This document shows, piece after piece, positions 17,501-24,363 of a stretch of 64,000 bases of DNA. The first letter of the stretch is position 1, and every line of letters starts with the position of its first letter. This DNA is from Paraconexibacter sp040581415 (lineage in GTDB: Bacteria > Actinomycetota > Thermoleophilia > Solirubrobacterales > Solirubrobacteraceae). Below the pieces are notes generated by a model. It was given only the letters and a program-made list of their open reading frames with translations, was not told the origin of the DNA and searched no databases. The DNA is taken from the NCBI RefSeq assembly GCF_040581415.1, contig NZ_CP114014.1:1116001-1180000 (forward strand). Reading direction: 5' to 3'. Made by a program: the position numbers and the translations under genes.

Positions 17501-18178
17501 CTGGAGGTCGACCGCGCCATCGTCGTCGACGACGAGCTGCGCACCAGCGCCCCGGGCGTCTACGCGGTGGGGGAGTGCGCGCAGCACCGCGGCCTGGTCT
17601 ACGGGCTGTGGGCGCCGCTGCTCGAGCAGGCCAAGGTGGCGGGCGCGTCGCTGTGCGGGCAGCCGGCGGCGTTCCGGGGAGCGGTCCCGGCGACGACCCT
17701 CAAGGTCGCAGGCATCGACCTGTTCAGCGGCGGCCGGGCGACGGCGCAGGACGACGACGACGAGCTGCTGGCGCTCGACTCCCGCCGCGGGGTCTACCGC
17801 CGGCTGCTGGTCCGGGAGGACCGGCTGGTCGGGGCGATCCTGCTCGGCGACCTGCGCGAGGCACGCACGCTGCGCGAGCTGCTGGCCTCCGGCGACCCCG
17901 TCCCCGACGCCCTGCTGGCGGGACCGTCGTCGACGGAGGGCGACGATGCGGTGGAGGTCCCGACCGACCCGCACGCGACCGTCTGCTCCTGCATGAACGT
18001 CGAGCGTGGTGAGATCGGGCGCATCATCCGCGACCGCGGGCTGACCACCGTCGAGCAGGTCGCCGAGCACACGCGGGCGTCGACAGGCTGCGGCGGCTGC
18101 CGGTCGGACGTTGCGGCGATCCTGGCGGTCGAGCGGGCGGCGAGCGTCGAGCCGCTGGTGGCGGTCCACCGCGGCTGA
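14546..18178 (+). CDS. Nitrate reductase (molybdopterin) fused to FAD/[2Fe-2S] reductase
   Basis: Single 1210-residue polypeptide. The N-terminal 700 residues are a Mo-bis-MGD assimilatory nitrate reductase of the NasA/NarB type: [4Fe-4S] ligands Cys9, Cys12, Cys16, Cys44 (CPYCGVGC...TCRK), and SRLCMSSAV with Cys137 as likely Mo ligand. The molydopterin dinucleotide C-terminal domain ends near 715. About 731-1130 is a NAD(P)/FAD oxidoreductase (VVVGTGMSG, VIGGGLLGLEAA) very like the NirB N-terminus. About 1144-1200 is a BFD [2Fe-2S] module (CSCMN...CGGC). Normally these are separate NasA and NasB/NasC proteins. GTG start overlaps the nirD stop. No nitrate transporter is nearby. Confidence 0.93.
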   Translation: MVRKVRTQCPYCGVGCGLVAEVEGGRVLSVAGDKLHPVNRGATCRKPLRLPEAVHAEDRAVVPLQRSGADARWEPVGWKAIIPKLGRRLQAIIDEHGPESVAFYISGQLLTEDYYVISKLAKGFLGTNNVDSNSRLCMSSAVAGYVASLGSDGPPSSYADLAQTDCMLVLGSNTAACHPIVWSKIRARQAEGAKLIVVDPRRTATAEAADLHLAVRPGADLPLLAAMLGVIEAEGLTDAAFVARHTEGFADALAVAGEWPVERAAAATGIPAALIVDAARTFGTAGRAMALWSMGANQSTVGTLKNRALTNLCLATGNIGRPGTGPFSLTGQPNAMGGREAGGLSTLLPGYRSVEDPEHRAQMRRLWDIPADAPGISPAPGIPATQLVEALEAGTVKAVWIVATNPVVSQPDAQRFTAALRRADLVVVQDAYHPTETSSVAHVVLPAAQWPEKEGTMTNSERRVALVRKAIDPPGDALPDWEIFARLGRAMGHKAAFGWKSAAEVFAEYVTTTEGRLCDQTGLSHERLRREGALQWPIPARGADGEDHAGTERLYASRRFPTPTGRARFAAAAHQEPFDTPDDDYPLVLTSGRVAHQWHTMTRTGKAKDLVAAEPEPFVELHPADAERAGVTDGDRVRVRSRWGRAMLRARVTDAIVEGAAFAPFHWGALNLPPGAGALNAVTARAIDPVSKQAELKATAVCVEPVAVAERADGTVGRPRSAPGEGGGPARRRLVVVGTGMSGMATVEAALAHHGGDAWDVTMIGAEPELPYNRVMLSKLLAGAMGEAELHLRHRPWFAGRAITLRSGETVRAVDVAAREVELSDGERVAYDRLVIATGSQPARPPIPGVGLDGVLTFRSLADARAILAAAAGDDARSAVVIGGGLLGLEAARGLRARGLSVTVVHLAGRLMEQQLDPLAAQLLIRSLAELGVGLRLAASTDAIVAGDDGRVAHVVLAGGEELPADLVVVATGVRPDVQLARDAGLEVDRAIVVDDELRTSAPGVYAVGECAQHRGLVYGLWAPLLEQAKVAGASLCGQPAAFRGAVPATTLKVAGIDLFSGGRATAQDDDDELLALDSRRGVYRRLLVREDRLVGAILLGDLREARTLRELLASGDPVPDALLAGPSSTEGDDAVEVPTDPHATVCSCMNVERGEIGRIIRDRGLTTVEQVAEHTRASTGCGGCRSDVAAILAVERAASVEPLVAVHRG

Positions 18179-18198
18179 CTGGGGGCGGGTGCGGGGCC

Positions 18199-18248
18199 GC
18201 CGAGTGATACCTGACGCACGGACGGGTGCGCACCAGCTATCACTCGGC
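18199..18248. terminator. Nested hairpin between convergent genes
   Basis: GCCGAGTGATA (18199-18209) and TATCACTCGGC (18238-18248) are perfect 11-bp arms; inside them CGCAC (18215-18219) pairs with GTGCG (18226-18230). It lies between the convergent nitrate reductase and hydrolase genes, so a bidirectional terminator is the simplest reading, although no T-tract follows. Confidence 0.55.
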
Positions 18249-18267
18249 AGCCTGCGACCGACGCCGT

Positions 18268-19236
18268 CTACTCGTCCAGGAACGCCTGCAGGTCGGCGTT
18301 GAACTGCGCCGGCCGCTCCAGCATCGGGACGTGGCCCGTGTCCGCGTAGACGACCTTGCGCGCGTTCGGGATCGCGTCCTCGTAGGCCGCCGCGCTGCTG
18401 ACGGGGACCAGGTAGTCGGTGTCGCCCCAGACGATCAGCGTCGGGCAGGCGATGTCCGGGACGCGGTCCTTGAAGTCGTACTTGGCGAGCTCGACGGCCG
18501 CGGGCGCCGCACCGCGCTTGCCTGTGCCGCTGATCAGCTCGCGGACGAGCGCGGGGTGCAGACGCCGGGGGTGCGTGCTGACGAAGCCGAGCGCCAGGCG
18601 GCGGCCGTTGCGGCGACGCGACAGCGCCATGGCGAGCGGGTCAGGGACGCCGCCGAGGCCGAACAGCACCCGGCCGATCGCCACGCCGGACGGATGCGCG
18701 ATGAGCTCGGTCGGCAGGCCGATGTACCGCCCGGCCATCCCCGCCGCGGACACGAGCACGAGCCGCTCGACGCGCTGCGGGAAGCGGATCGCGAGCTCGG
18801 CGGCGACGAACCCGCCCATCGAGTTGCCGACGACGCAGGCCGCGGCGACCCCGAGGTCCTGCAGGATCGCGTCGACCGTCCGGGCGTAGCCGCTCATCGA
18901 GATGCCGTTCGACGGGAACTCCGACCGTCCGAACCCCGGCAGGTCGAGGGCGATGCAGCGGCGCGTCCCCATGAACTGCGGCAGCTGCTCGAGCCAGTGC
19001 TGCCAGCACGCCGAGTGGCCATGGATGAAGACGAGCGGCGTGGCGTCGGCAGCGGAATTCGAACCCCGCCCACCCACACCCGTGTCCACGACGTTCACGG
19101 CCGTTCCCTCGTGATGGTGCCAGGACAGGTACTGCGACCAGTCCACGTCGAGCCAGGCGGGACGCGGACCGGAGCCGTACTCGCCGGGGTCCGGGATCGT
19201 GGCGGTCGGGGTCCGTCGGCGGGTGGCGGTGGCCAT
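18268..19236 (-). CDS. Alpha/beta hydrolase
   Basis: Cytosolic alpha/beta-fold hydrolase of 322 residues, substrate unknown (esterase, epoxide hydrolase or C-C hydrolase type). Nucleophile Ser lies in VVGNSMGGF (about 145-153), the oxyanion motif is HGHS, the acid is likely Asp in WGDTDYLVP and the catalytic His is in DTGHVPMLERP near the C-terminus. Start ATG 19236 has TACCGT 6 nt upstream. It lies 24 bp after the FUSC-like gene on the same strand and may be co-transcribed or have its own leaderless promoter. Confidence 0.92.
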   Translation of the reverse strand: MATATRRRTPTATIPDPGEYGSGPRPAWLDVDWSQYLSWHHHEGTAVNVVDTGVGGRGSNSAADATPLVFIHGHSACWQHWLEQLPQFMGTRRCIALDLPGFGRSEFPSNGISMSGYARTVDAILQDLGVAAACVVGNSMGGFVAAELAIRFPQRVERLVLVSAAGMAGRYIGLPTELIAHPSGVAIGRVLFGLGGVPDPLAMALSRRRNGRRLALGFVSTHPRRLHPALVRELISGTGKRGAAPAAVELAKYDFKDRVPDIACPTLIVWGDTDYLVPVSSAAAYEDAIPNARKVVYADTGHVPMLERPAQFNADLQAFLDE

Positions 19237-19242
19237 CGCCGG

Positions 19243-19248
19243 ACGGTA
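19243..19248 (-). promoter_or_regulatory. -10 box of leaderless promoter (alpha/beta hydrolase)
   Basis: On the minus strand TACCGT lies 6 nt before ATG 19236, matching the leaderless spacing seen at other genes here. It sits within the short gap after the preceding gene's stop. Confidence 0.35.
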
Positions 19249-19260
19249 CCGGACCGCTCG

Positions 19261-20409
19261 TCAGCCGCCGTCGTCCGCGGCCCGGCGAACGGCCGCGCGG
19301 ACGTCCTCGACCGCCTCCGCGTCCGTCGCCCCGAGGCCCTTGAGCAGGTCGGTGGCCATCGCGCGGACCTGCCCGACGATCACCGACGCCGACAGGTTCC
19401 CGGTCCGCTCCAGGCCGAGGGTCGCGAGCCCTGCGGCCTTCAGCGCGTGCTCGCGGGCCCGCGCGGCGCGCGCGTCGTCGACGGGGTCGGGCGCCAGCGC
19501 CACCATCGCCGACGCGAGCTCCCGCAGCGCCGCCGGGGTCTCCGGCGGGACGTGGGCGGCGAGGTCGACGGCGCGCACCCCGCCGCGGGCCAGGACCCTC
19601 AGGTTCCGCACCGCTAGGTCGATCTGCTCCGCCTCGCGCCGATAGCGCTCCAGACGGTCGCGGTGGCTGCGCCGCAGGGGCGAGAGCGCCGCGACCTCGG
19701 CGCCGGCCTCGGACGCCTCGGCGAATCGCATCATCATCGGGTCCAGCCCGCGCGCCCGGACGAGCGCATCGACGATGGCGTCGTGGTCGGCGGCCTCGAC
19801 CGCCGAGGCGACGTCCCGCAGGACGGCGGCCAGCTCCTCCAGCAGCGGCGTCGCGGCGCGACGCGCCATCCGCTCGGGGTTCACGGGGGAGAGGACGAGG
19901 TTCATGAACAGCGCGATCCCCCCGCCGATCAGCGCGTCGACGGCGCGCGCCAAGGTGAGCTCGTCCGGGACGGCGATCGTCGCCACGAGCGCCGCCGACG
20001 TCGCGGCCTGCGAGACCACCAGCCGCGAGCCCCCGAGGACGATCGCCGCGCTCATCGCGAGCCCGATCACGAGCGCGATCTGCAGCGGGCCCGTGCCCAG
20101 CGCCAGCGTGATGAGGTCGGACACGAGGACGCCCACCGCCACGCCGAGGACGATCTCTACCGCCCTCCGGGTCCGTTGCCCGTAGGTGATCCCGAGCGCG
20201 ATGATGGCGCTGACCGGGGCGACGAACGGGCCCGCGTGGCCGACGACGTCACGGGCGATCGTGAACGCCGCCGCGGCGGCCACCGCCGTCTGCAGCACAG
20301 CCGGCAGGACGGCCCACAGCAGGCCCAACCGCGCGCGGACGGTCACCCGCGAGCGCTCGGCCGCGTTGTCCAGCAGCTGTGACGTACGGCTGCGCATCGG
20401 CTCCATCAT
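19261..20409 (-). CDS. FUSC/aromatic-acid-exporter-like membrane protein
   Basis: Membrane protein with about six N-terminal helices (roughly residues 25-170, including AVLPAVLQTAVAAAAAFTIA) followed by a soluble helical C-terminal half. This is half of the FUSC/ArAE (YccS-like) layout, and LVVSQAATSAALVATIAV is typical of the family. Probable role is export of small organic acids; substrate unknown. Start is uncertain: ATGs at 20409, 20406 and 20397 are all possible; the divergent FKBP gene at 20438 limits the choice. I give the first (382 residues). Confidence 0.8.
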   Translation of the reverse strand: MMEPMRSRTSQLLDNAAERSRVTVRARLGLLWAVLPAVLQTAVAAAAAFTIARDVVGHAGPFVAPVSAIIALGITYGQRTRRAVEIVLGVAVGVLVSDLITLALGTGPLQIALVIGLAMSAAIVLGGSRLVVSQAATSAALVATIAVPDELTLARAVDALIGGGIALFMNLVLSPVNPERMARRAATPLLEELAAVLRDVASAVEAADHDAIVDALVRARGLDPMMMRFAEASEAGAEVAALSPLRRSHRDRLERYRREAEQIDLAVRNLRVLARGGVRAVDLAAHVPPETPAALRELASAMVALAPDPVDDARAARAREHALKAAGLATLGLERTGNLSASVIVGQVRAMATDLLKGLGATDAEAVEDVRAAVRRAADDGG

Positions 20410-20437
20410 CGCGCGCGCTCTGCGACACTGCCGCCCC

Positions 20438-21043
20438 ATGAAGCCGACTCGAAAGACCGCAGCCGCGCTGGCCGCCGCGCTCCTCGCCCTGACCGCCGCC
20501 GGCTGCGGCGGCGACGACGCCAAGCCGGGTGCCGCCGATCAGGCGATCGCCGACTCCCCGGCCACGACCGCCTCCACCGCGTCCACGGCGTCGACCGCGT
20601 CGACGGCCTCCACGCCGGCGGACGCGAAGCCCGACACCTCCGGCGAGGGCGCCGTCCTGCCGATCAGCACCGACCTGAAGAAGAAGCCGTCCGTCCCGAA
20701 GCCGTCCGGCACCGCGCCGAAGGAGCTCGTCGTCAAGGACATCGTCGTCGGCAAGGGCGCCGAGGCCAAGACCGGCAGCGAGATCACCGTCAAGTACGTC
20801 GGCGTGAGCTACTCGACCGGCAAGCAGTTCGACGCGTCGTGGGACAACGGGCAGGACTTCCCGTTCGCGCTCGGCACCGGCGCGGTCATCCCGGGCTGGG
20901 ACGAGGGCCTCGTCGGCATGAAGGTGGGCGGGCGCCGCGAGCTCGTCATCCCGGCCGAGAAGGCCTACGGCGCCGCGGGCTCGCCGCCGGCGATCGGACC
21001 CAACGAGACGCTGGTCTTCATCGTCGACCTCGTCAAGGCCTGA
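20438..21043 (+). CDS. FKBP-type peptidyl-prolyl isomerase lipoprotein
   Basis: Exported foldase of 201 residues that isomerises proline peptide bonds in secreted proteins. A signal peptide ends in the lipobox LTAAGC with Cys23 as lipid anchor. Residues about 47-60 contain a Thr-Ala-Ser tandem repeat forming a flexible tether. The FKBP domain (about 100-201) has VKYVGVSYSTGKQFDASW, VIPGWDEGLVGMKVGG and PAEKAYG, which shape the active pocket. A second FKBP at 31346-31873 shares this layout without the lipobox. Confidence 0.95.
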   Translation: MKPTRKTAAALAAALLALTAAGCGGDDAKPGAADQAIADSPATTASTASTASTASTASTPADAKPDTSGEGAVLPISTDLKKKPSVPKPSGTAPKELVVKDIVVGKGAEAKTGSEITVKYVGVSYSTGKQFDASWDNGQDFPFALGTGAVIPGWDEGLVGMKVGGRRELVIPAEKAYGAAGSPPAIGPNETLVFIVDLVKA

Positions 21044-21060
21044 CGCCCGGCTGCGGGAGG

Positions 21061-21088
21061 TTCCCCTCGTCCGATCGGATGAGGGGGA
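21061..21088. terminator. Palindrome after the FKBP gene, possible terminator
   Basis: CCCCTCGTCCGA (21063-21074) and TCGGATGAGGGG (21075-21086) are complementary except for one G.T pair, making a 24-bp near-perfect palindrome 20 bp after the FKBP stop. It could fold as a terminator stem or be an operator for the following response regulator gene. Confidence 0.45.
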
Positions 21089-21155
21089 CCCACCCATCGA
21101 TAGGACGTGCGCACGATGCCGAACGGACGGAAAGATTCCGATACTCGGCTGCAGC

Positions 21156-21545
21156 GTGTCCGCCCTTCCCCTCACCGTCGTCATCGCCGATGACAGCGAC
21201 GCCTACCGATCCGGCATCGCCCGGGCCGTCCGCGCGCACGGCGACCTCGAGCTGGTCGGCGAGGCGATCGAGGGCGACGGCGCCCTGGCGGCGATCGCCG
21301 AGCTCGCCCCGGACGTCGCGCTGCTGGACGTCCGCATGCCGGGTCTCGACGGGCTCGAGGTCTGCGAGCGGCTGCGGGCGCTGAATCCCGCAGCGGCGAC
21401 CCGGGTCGTGCTGCTCAGCGCCTACATGGACGACGCCGTGGTCGCCCGGGCACGCGAGGCCGGCGCCGACGCGTACATGTCGAAGACCGCCACGCGCGGT
21501 GAGATCTGCTCTGAAGCGATCCGGGTGGTCCGCGGACTACAATGA
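21156..21545 (+). CDS. Stand-alone response-regulator receiver protein
   Basis: CheY-like receiver of 129 residues with no output domain. Acidic pair Asp12-Asp13 (IADDSD), phospho-acceptor Asp58 (LLDVRMPG), Ser in LLSAYMDD and Lys in YMSKTA are all present, so phosphorylation is expected. Start GTG 21156 is preceded by GATACT ten bases upstream and no ribosome site. It lies 57 bp before a NarL-type regulator on the same strand, with a very similar receiver; the two could compete for one kinase. No histidine kinase is in the window. Confidence 0.9.
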   Translation: MSALPLTVVIADDSDAYRSGIARAVRAHGDLELVGEAIEGDGALAAIAELAPDVALLDVRMPGLDGLEVCERLRALNPAAATRVVLLSAYMDDAVVARAREAGADAYMSKTATRGEICSEAIRVVRGLQ

Positions 21546-21602
21546 TTCTCCGGTCAGACCGGCGTCGCGGGCCCGCGACGTCCTGATCGACCGGAAATCA
21601 TC

Positions 21603-22253
21603 ATGAGCGAAGCCAATGCCCCGCGCGTCCGCGTCCTTGTCGCCGACGACCACCCCGTCTACCGGGAAGGCGTCTCGCGCGCGATCAAGGCCCGTCCTGA
21701 GTTCGAGCTGATCGCCGAGGCCGAGGACGGCCGCCGGGCGCTCGAGCTGGTTCAGGAGCTGAACCCCGACGTGGCCGTGCTCGACGTGCAGATGCCCGGC
21801 CTGCAGGGCAACGACGTCCTGCACGCCATCAAGCGCGACGGGCTCCCGACGCGCGTGGTGCTGCTGAGCGCGCATCTCGACAGCGAGACCGTCTACCGCG
21901 CGGTCGCCTCCGGGGCCGGCGCCTACCTCTCGAAGGAGTCCTCGCGCGAGCGGATCTGCGACGCAATCGCCGCGGTCGCCCGCGGTGAGGTCGTGCTGTC
22001 CGCCGAGGTCCAGGCCGGGCTCGCTTCGGAGATCCAGATCCGCGAGCGCGACCAGCGTCCCGCGCTGACCCCGCGCGAGCACGAGATCCTGGTGCTGACC
22101 GCCAACGGGCACAGCGCGCCGGACATCGGCAAGCAGCTGCACCTGAGCCAGTCGACGGTCAAGACCCACCTGAAGTCGCTGTACGAGAAGCTCGCCGTGA
22201 ACGACCGTGCTGCCGCGGTCGCCGAGGCGATGCGCCGCGGGCTGCTCGAGTAA
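21603..22253 (+). CDS. NarL/FixJ-family response regulator
   Basis: Two-component DNA-binding regulator of 216 residues. The N-terminal receiver has Asp15-Asp16 (VADDHP), phospho-acceptor Asp61 (VLDVQMPG) and Lys in YLSKESS. The C-terminal LuxR helix-turn-helix spans about 150-210 (LTPREHEILVLTANGHS, STVKTHLKSLYEKL). The cognate kinase is not in the window. It probably forms a unit with the single-domain receiver just upstream. Confidence 0.94.
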   Translation: MSEANAPRVRVLVADDHPVYREGVSRAIKARPEFELIAEAEDGRRALELVQELNPDVAVLDVQMPGLQGNDVLHAIKRDGLPTRVVLLSAHLDSETVYRAVASGAGAYLSKESSRERICDAIAAVARGEVVLSAEVQAGLASEIQIRERDQRPALTPREHEILVLTANGHSAPDIGKQLHLSQSTVKTHLKSLYEKLAVNDRAAAVAEAMRRGLLE

Positions 22254-22269
22254 CCCCCGGACGGCGTCG

Positions 22270-22791
22270 TCAGAGCCGGTTCGCGCCGTCGTCGAGCAGG
22301 TCGCGGAGGGCGCGCTCGGTCGACCAGAACGCCAGCTCGTCCCATGGGATCGCATCCGGCGCGAACGCCTGCACCTCGGTCGCCTCGGGGGTGAGCTGCG
22401 GGACGTCGCGGGTGTGCGCCGTGTAGACGATCAGCACGACGCGCTCCTCGGGGCGCGAGTAGACGCCGTGGAGCGCCTCCAGCGTGACCGTGATGCGCAG
22501 CTCCTCCTGGGTCTCGCGCACCGCCGCCTCCTCGACCGACTCGCCGAGGTCGACGAAGCCGCCGGGGAACGTCCAGAGCCCGAACCCGGGCTCGCGCTCG
22601 TTGCCGCGGCGCAGCAGCAGGACGCTGCCGTCGGAGTAGCGCGGGATCGCTGCAGCCACGGGCTTCGGGTTGAAGAACGCCTGATAGCCGCACTGGCGGC
22701 AGCCGAAGTGCCGCGGCGCGCTGATCGTCGGGTCCGCCGCTCCGCACCGCGGGCAGAACCGGACGCCGTGCAGCGAAGGGTTGAGCGACAC
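22270..22791 (-). CDS. NUDIX hydrolase with N-terminal zinc ribbon
   Basis: 173-residue pyrophosphohydrolase. The N-terminus has a zinc ribbon (CPRCG, residues 13-17; CRQCG, residues 31-35), an arrangement known from NudC-like and related NUDIX proteins. The Nudix box is complete at about 77-99: GGFVDLGESVEEA followed by RETQEEL, which binds Mg2+ and cleaves nucleoside-diphosphate-linked substrates. Start is GTG 22791. A small gene ends 12 bp upstream on the same strand and is likely co-transcribed. The actual substrate is unknown. Confidence 0.92.
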   Translation of the reverse strand: MSLNPSLHGVRFCPRCGAADPTISAPRHFGCRQCGYQAFFNPKPVAAAIPRYSDGSVLLLRRGNEREPGFGLWTFPGGFVDLGESVEEAAVRETQEELRITVTLEALHGVYSRPEERVVLIVYTAHTRDVPQLTPEATEVQAFAPDAIPWDELAFWSTERALRDLLDDGANRL

Positions 22792-22803
22792 CGGTGCCTC
22801 GCC

Positions 22804-23031
22804 TCAGGCCGCGTCCAGGTGGGCCGCGTGTTCCTCGACGAGCCGTCGCTGGATCGGGGTGAGGGCCGGCGGCGACGTGCCGTCCTCGAGCAGGACGCGG
22901 GCGGCCTGGTCGAGCGTCAGGCCCGTCCCGGTCAGCGTGCGCCCGATCAGCGGCGGGACGTCCGCGCCGCAGATGCCCGTGCCGCACGAGTCTGCGGGCT
23001 GCGGGTTCGGGCTCTCCGGCGTCCTGGACAC
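22804..23031 (-). CDS. Small hypothetical protein upstream of NUDIX gene
   Basis: 75-residue protein I do not recognise. It contains SCGTGICGADVP near residue 15-26 and a helical C-terminal half (LTLDQAARVLLEDG, IQRRLVEEHAAHLDAA). GTG 23031 is the most plausible start because the sequence upstream enters the PadR control region. Its stop lies 12 bp before the NUDIX start on the same strand, suggesting an operon. The frame could be spurious but its amino-acid pattern is not that of an antisense shadow. Confidence 0.45.
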   Translation of the reverse strand: MSRTPESPNPQPADSCGTGICGADVPPLIGRTLTGTGLTLDQAARVLLEDGTSPPALTPIQRRLVEEHAAHLDAA

Positions 23032-23078
23032 GCCTTCGATGCTAGACGGTCGGCGTACTCCCTCAGTGTATGCACTAC

Positions 23079-23088
23079 AGGTATACCT
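23079..23088. promoter_or_regulatory. AT-rich palindrome in the padR control region
   Basis: AGGTATACCT is a perfect 10-bp palindrome 20 bp before the PadR start, inside a markedly AT-rich stretch (23065-23100) with TATAGT at 23095. It is a candidate autoregulatory site of the PadR protein, though it is not the classical ATGT-N8-ACAT operator. Confidence 0.4.
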
Positions 23089-23107
23089 TGTGTGTATAGT
23101 CCCTCCC

Positions 23108-23632
23108 ATGTCGATCGGAAAAACATTCCTGGGGCTGCTGGAAGGCGGCTCCTGCCACGGATATGACCTCAAGCGCACGTACGACGAGAAGTTCGGGCAG
23201 GACCGGCCGCTCGCGTACGGGCAGGTCTACGCGACGCTCTCGCGCCTGCTGAAGCACGGCTTCGTCGAGGTGGAGGGCGTCGAGGCCGGGGACGGTCCCG
23301 ATCGCAAGCGGTACGCCATCACCGAGGCTGGGGTCGCCGACGTCGACACCTGGCTCGCCCAGCCCGAGAAGCCGGAGCTCTACTTGCAAAGCGTCCTCTA
23401 CACGAAGGTCGTCCTCGCGCTTTTGACCGACCGGCCCGCGGGGGAGGTGCTCGACACGCAGCGGACCGAGCACCTGCGCCTGATGCGCGAGCTCACGCGC
23501 CGCAAGCTCGCGGGCGACCTCACCGACCAGCTCATCTGCGACCACGCGCTCTTCCACCTCGAGGCCGACCTGCGCTGGCTGGAGTTGACCGCCGCCCGTC
23601 TGGACGACCTGCAGAAGGAGGTGGCCGCATGA
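23108..23632 (+). CDS. PadR-family transcriptional regulator
   Basis: 174-residue winged-helix repressor. The DNA-binding domain occupies about residues 5-90 (FLGLLEGGSCHGYDLKRTYDEKFG, with AYGQVYATLSRLLKHGFVE as recognition helix and wing), followed by a Vir-like helical C-terminal dimer domain. It starts an operon with the ABC exporter, its stop overlapping the ATPase ATG (ATGA). PadR regulators commonly repress an adjacent transporter and release on binding the exported drug, so this is probably a local efflux switch. Confidence 0.93.
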   Translation: MSIGKTFLGLLEGGSCHGYDLKRTYDEKFGQDRPLAYGQVYATLSRLLKHGFVEVEGVEAGDGPDRKRYAITEAGVADVDTWLAQPEKPELYLQSVLYTKVVLALLTDRPAGEVLDTQRTEHLRLMRELTRRKLAGDLTDQLICDHALFHLEADLRWLELTAARLDDLQKEVAA

Positions 23633-24363
23633 ACGCAGTGCGCACCGCGCCCGCCGGCGCGTCGGATCCGTCCGCGGCGGGCACCCCCCGCTTCGTGCTC
23701 GAGGCCACCGACCTCCACAAGGCCTTCGGCAGCACCGCAGCGCTCGATGGCGCGTCCTTGTCGGTCGCGGCCGGCGAGGTCCTCGCCGTGATGGGCTCGT
23801 CCGGGTCCGGCAAGTCGACGCTGCTGCACTGCCTGGCCGGCATCGTCCAGCCGGACCGCGGGCGCGTCACGTACGCCGGCCGCGAGCTGTCGTCGCTCCC
23901 CGACTCAGGCCGCAGCGCCCTGCGACGCGGCGACTTCGGCTTCATCTTCCAGTTCGGGCAGCTCGTCCCCGAGCTCAGCTGCGTGGAGAACGTTGCGCTC
24001 CCGTTGCGGCTCAGCGGGACGAAGCGCCGGCCGGCGGAGGCGCAGGCGATGACATGGCTCGAGCGGCTCGAGGTCTCAGACGTCGCCGCGAAGACGCCCG
24101 GGCGGATCTCGGGTGGACAGGGGCAGCGCGTGGCGGTCGCGCGGGCGCTGGTGACCGGGCCGCGGGTGATCTTCGCGGACGAGCCGACGGGCGCGCTCGA
24201 CTCGCTCAACGGCGAGCGCGTCATGCAGCTGCTGGTCGCCGCCGCGCGCGAGACCGGTGCCGCCGTCGTCCTTGTCACGCACGAGGCGCGGGTCGCGGCG
24301 TACTCCGACCGCGAGGTCGTCGTCCGTGACGGCCGCACGCGCGATTTGGACCCGGCGTCGTGA
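23629..24363 (+). CDS. ABC transporter ATP-binding protein (LolD/MacB-like)
   Basis: 244-residue ATPase of a MacB/LolCDE-type ABC system. Walker A is GSSGSGKST (about 57-65), the signature is ISGGQGQRVAVARAL, Walker B is VIFADEPTGALDS, and the H-loop is in VLVTHEARVA. Q-loop IFQFGQLVPELS matches the family that drives FtsX-fold permeases. The first 20 residues are a disordered extension. Coupled by overlap to padR upstream and to the permease downstream (GTGA). Confidence 0.95.
   Translation: MNAVRTAPAGASDPSAAGTPRFVLEATDLHKAFGSTAALDGASLSVAAGEVLAVMGSSGSGKSTLLHCLAGIVQPDRGRVTYAGRELSSLPDSGRSALRRGDFGFIFQFGQLVPELSCVENVALPLRLSGTKRRPAEAQAMTWLERLEVSDVAAKTPGRISGGQGQRVAVARALVTGPRVIFADEPTGALDSLNGERVMQLLVAAARETGAAVVLVTHEARVAAYSDREVVVRDGRTRDLDPAS

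Noticed and set aside
15422..18169. Long minus-strand frame opposite the nitrate reductase gene
   Set aside because: Arg/Asp/Gly-rich, no motifs, fully explained by GC-rich codon use of the real gene.
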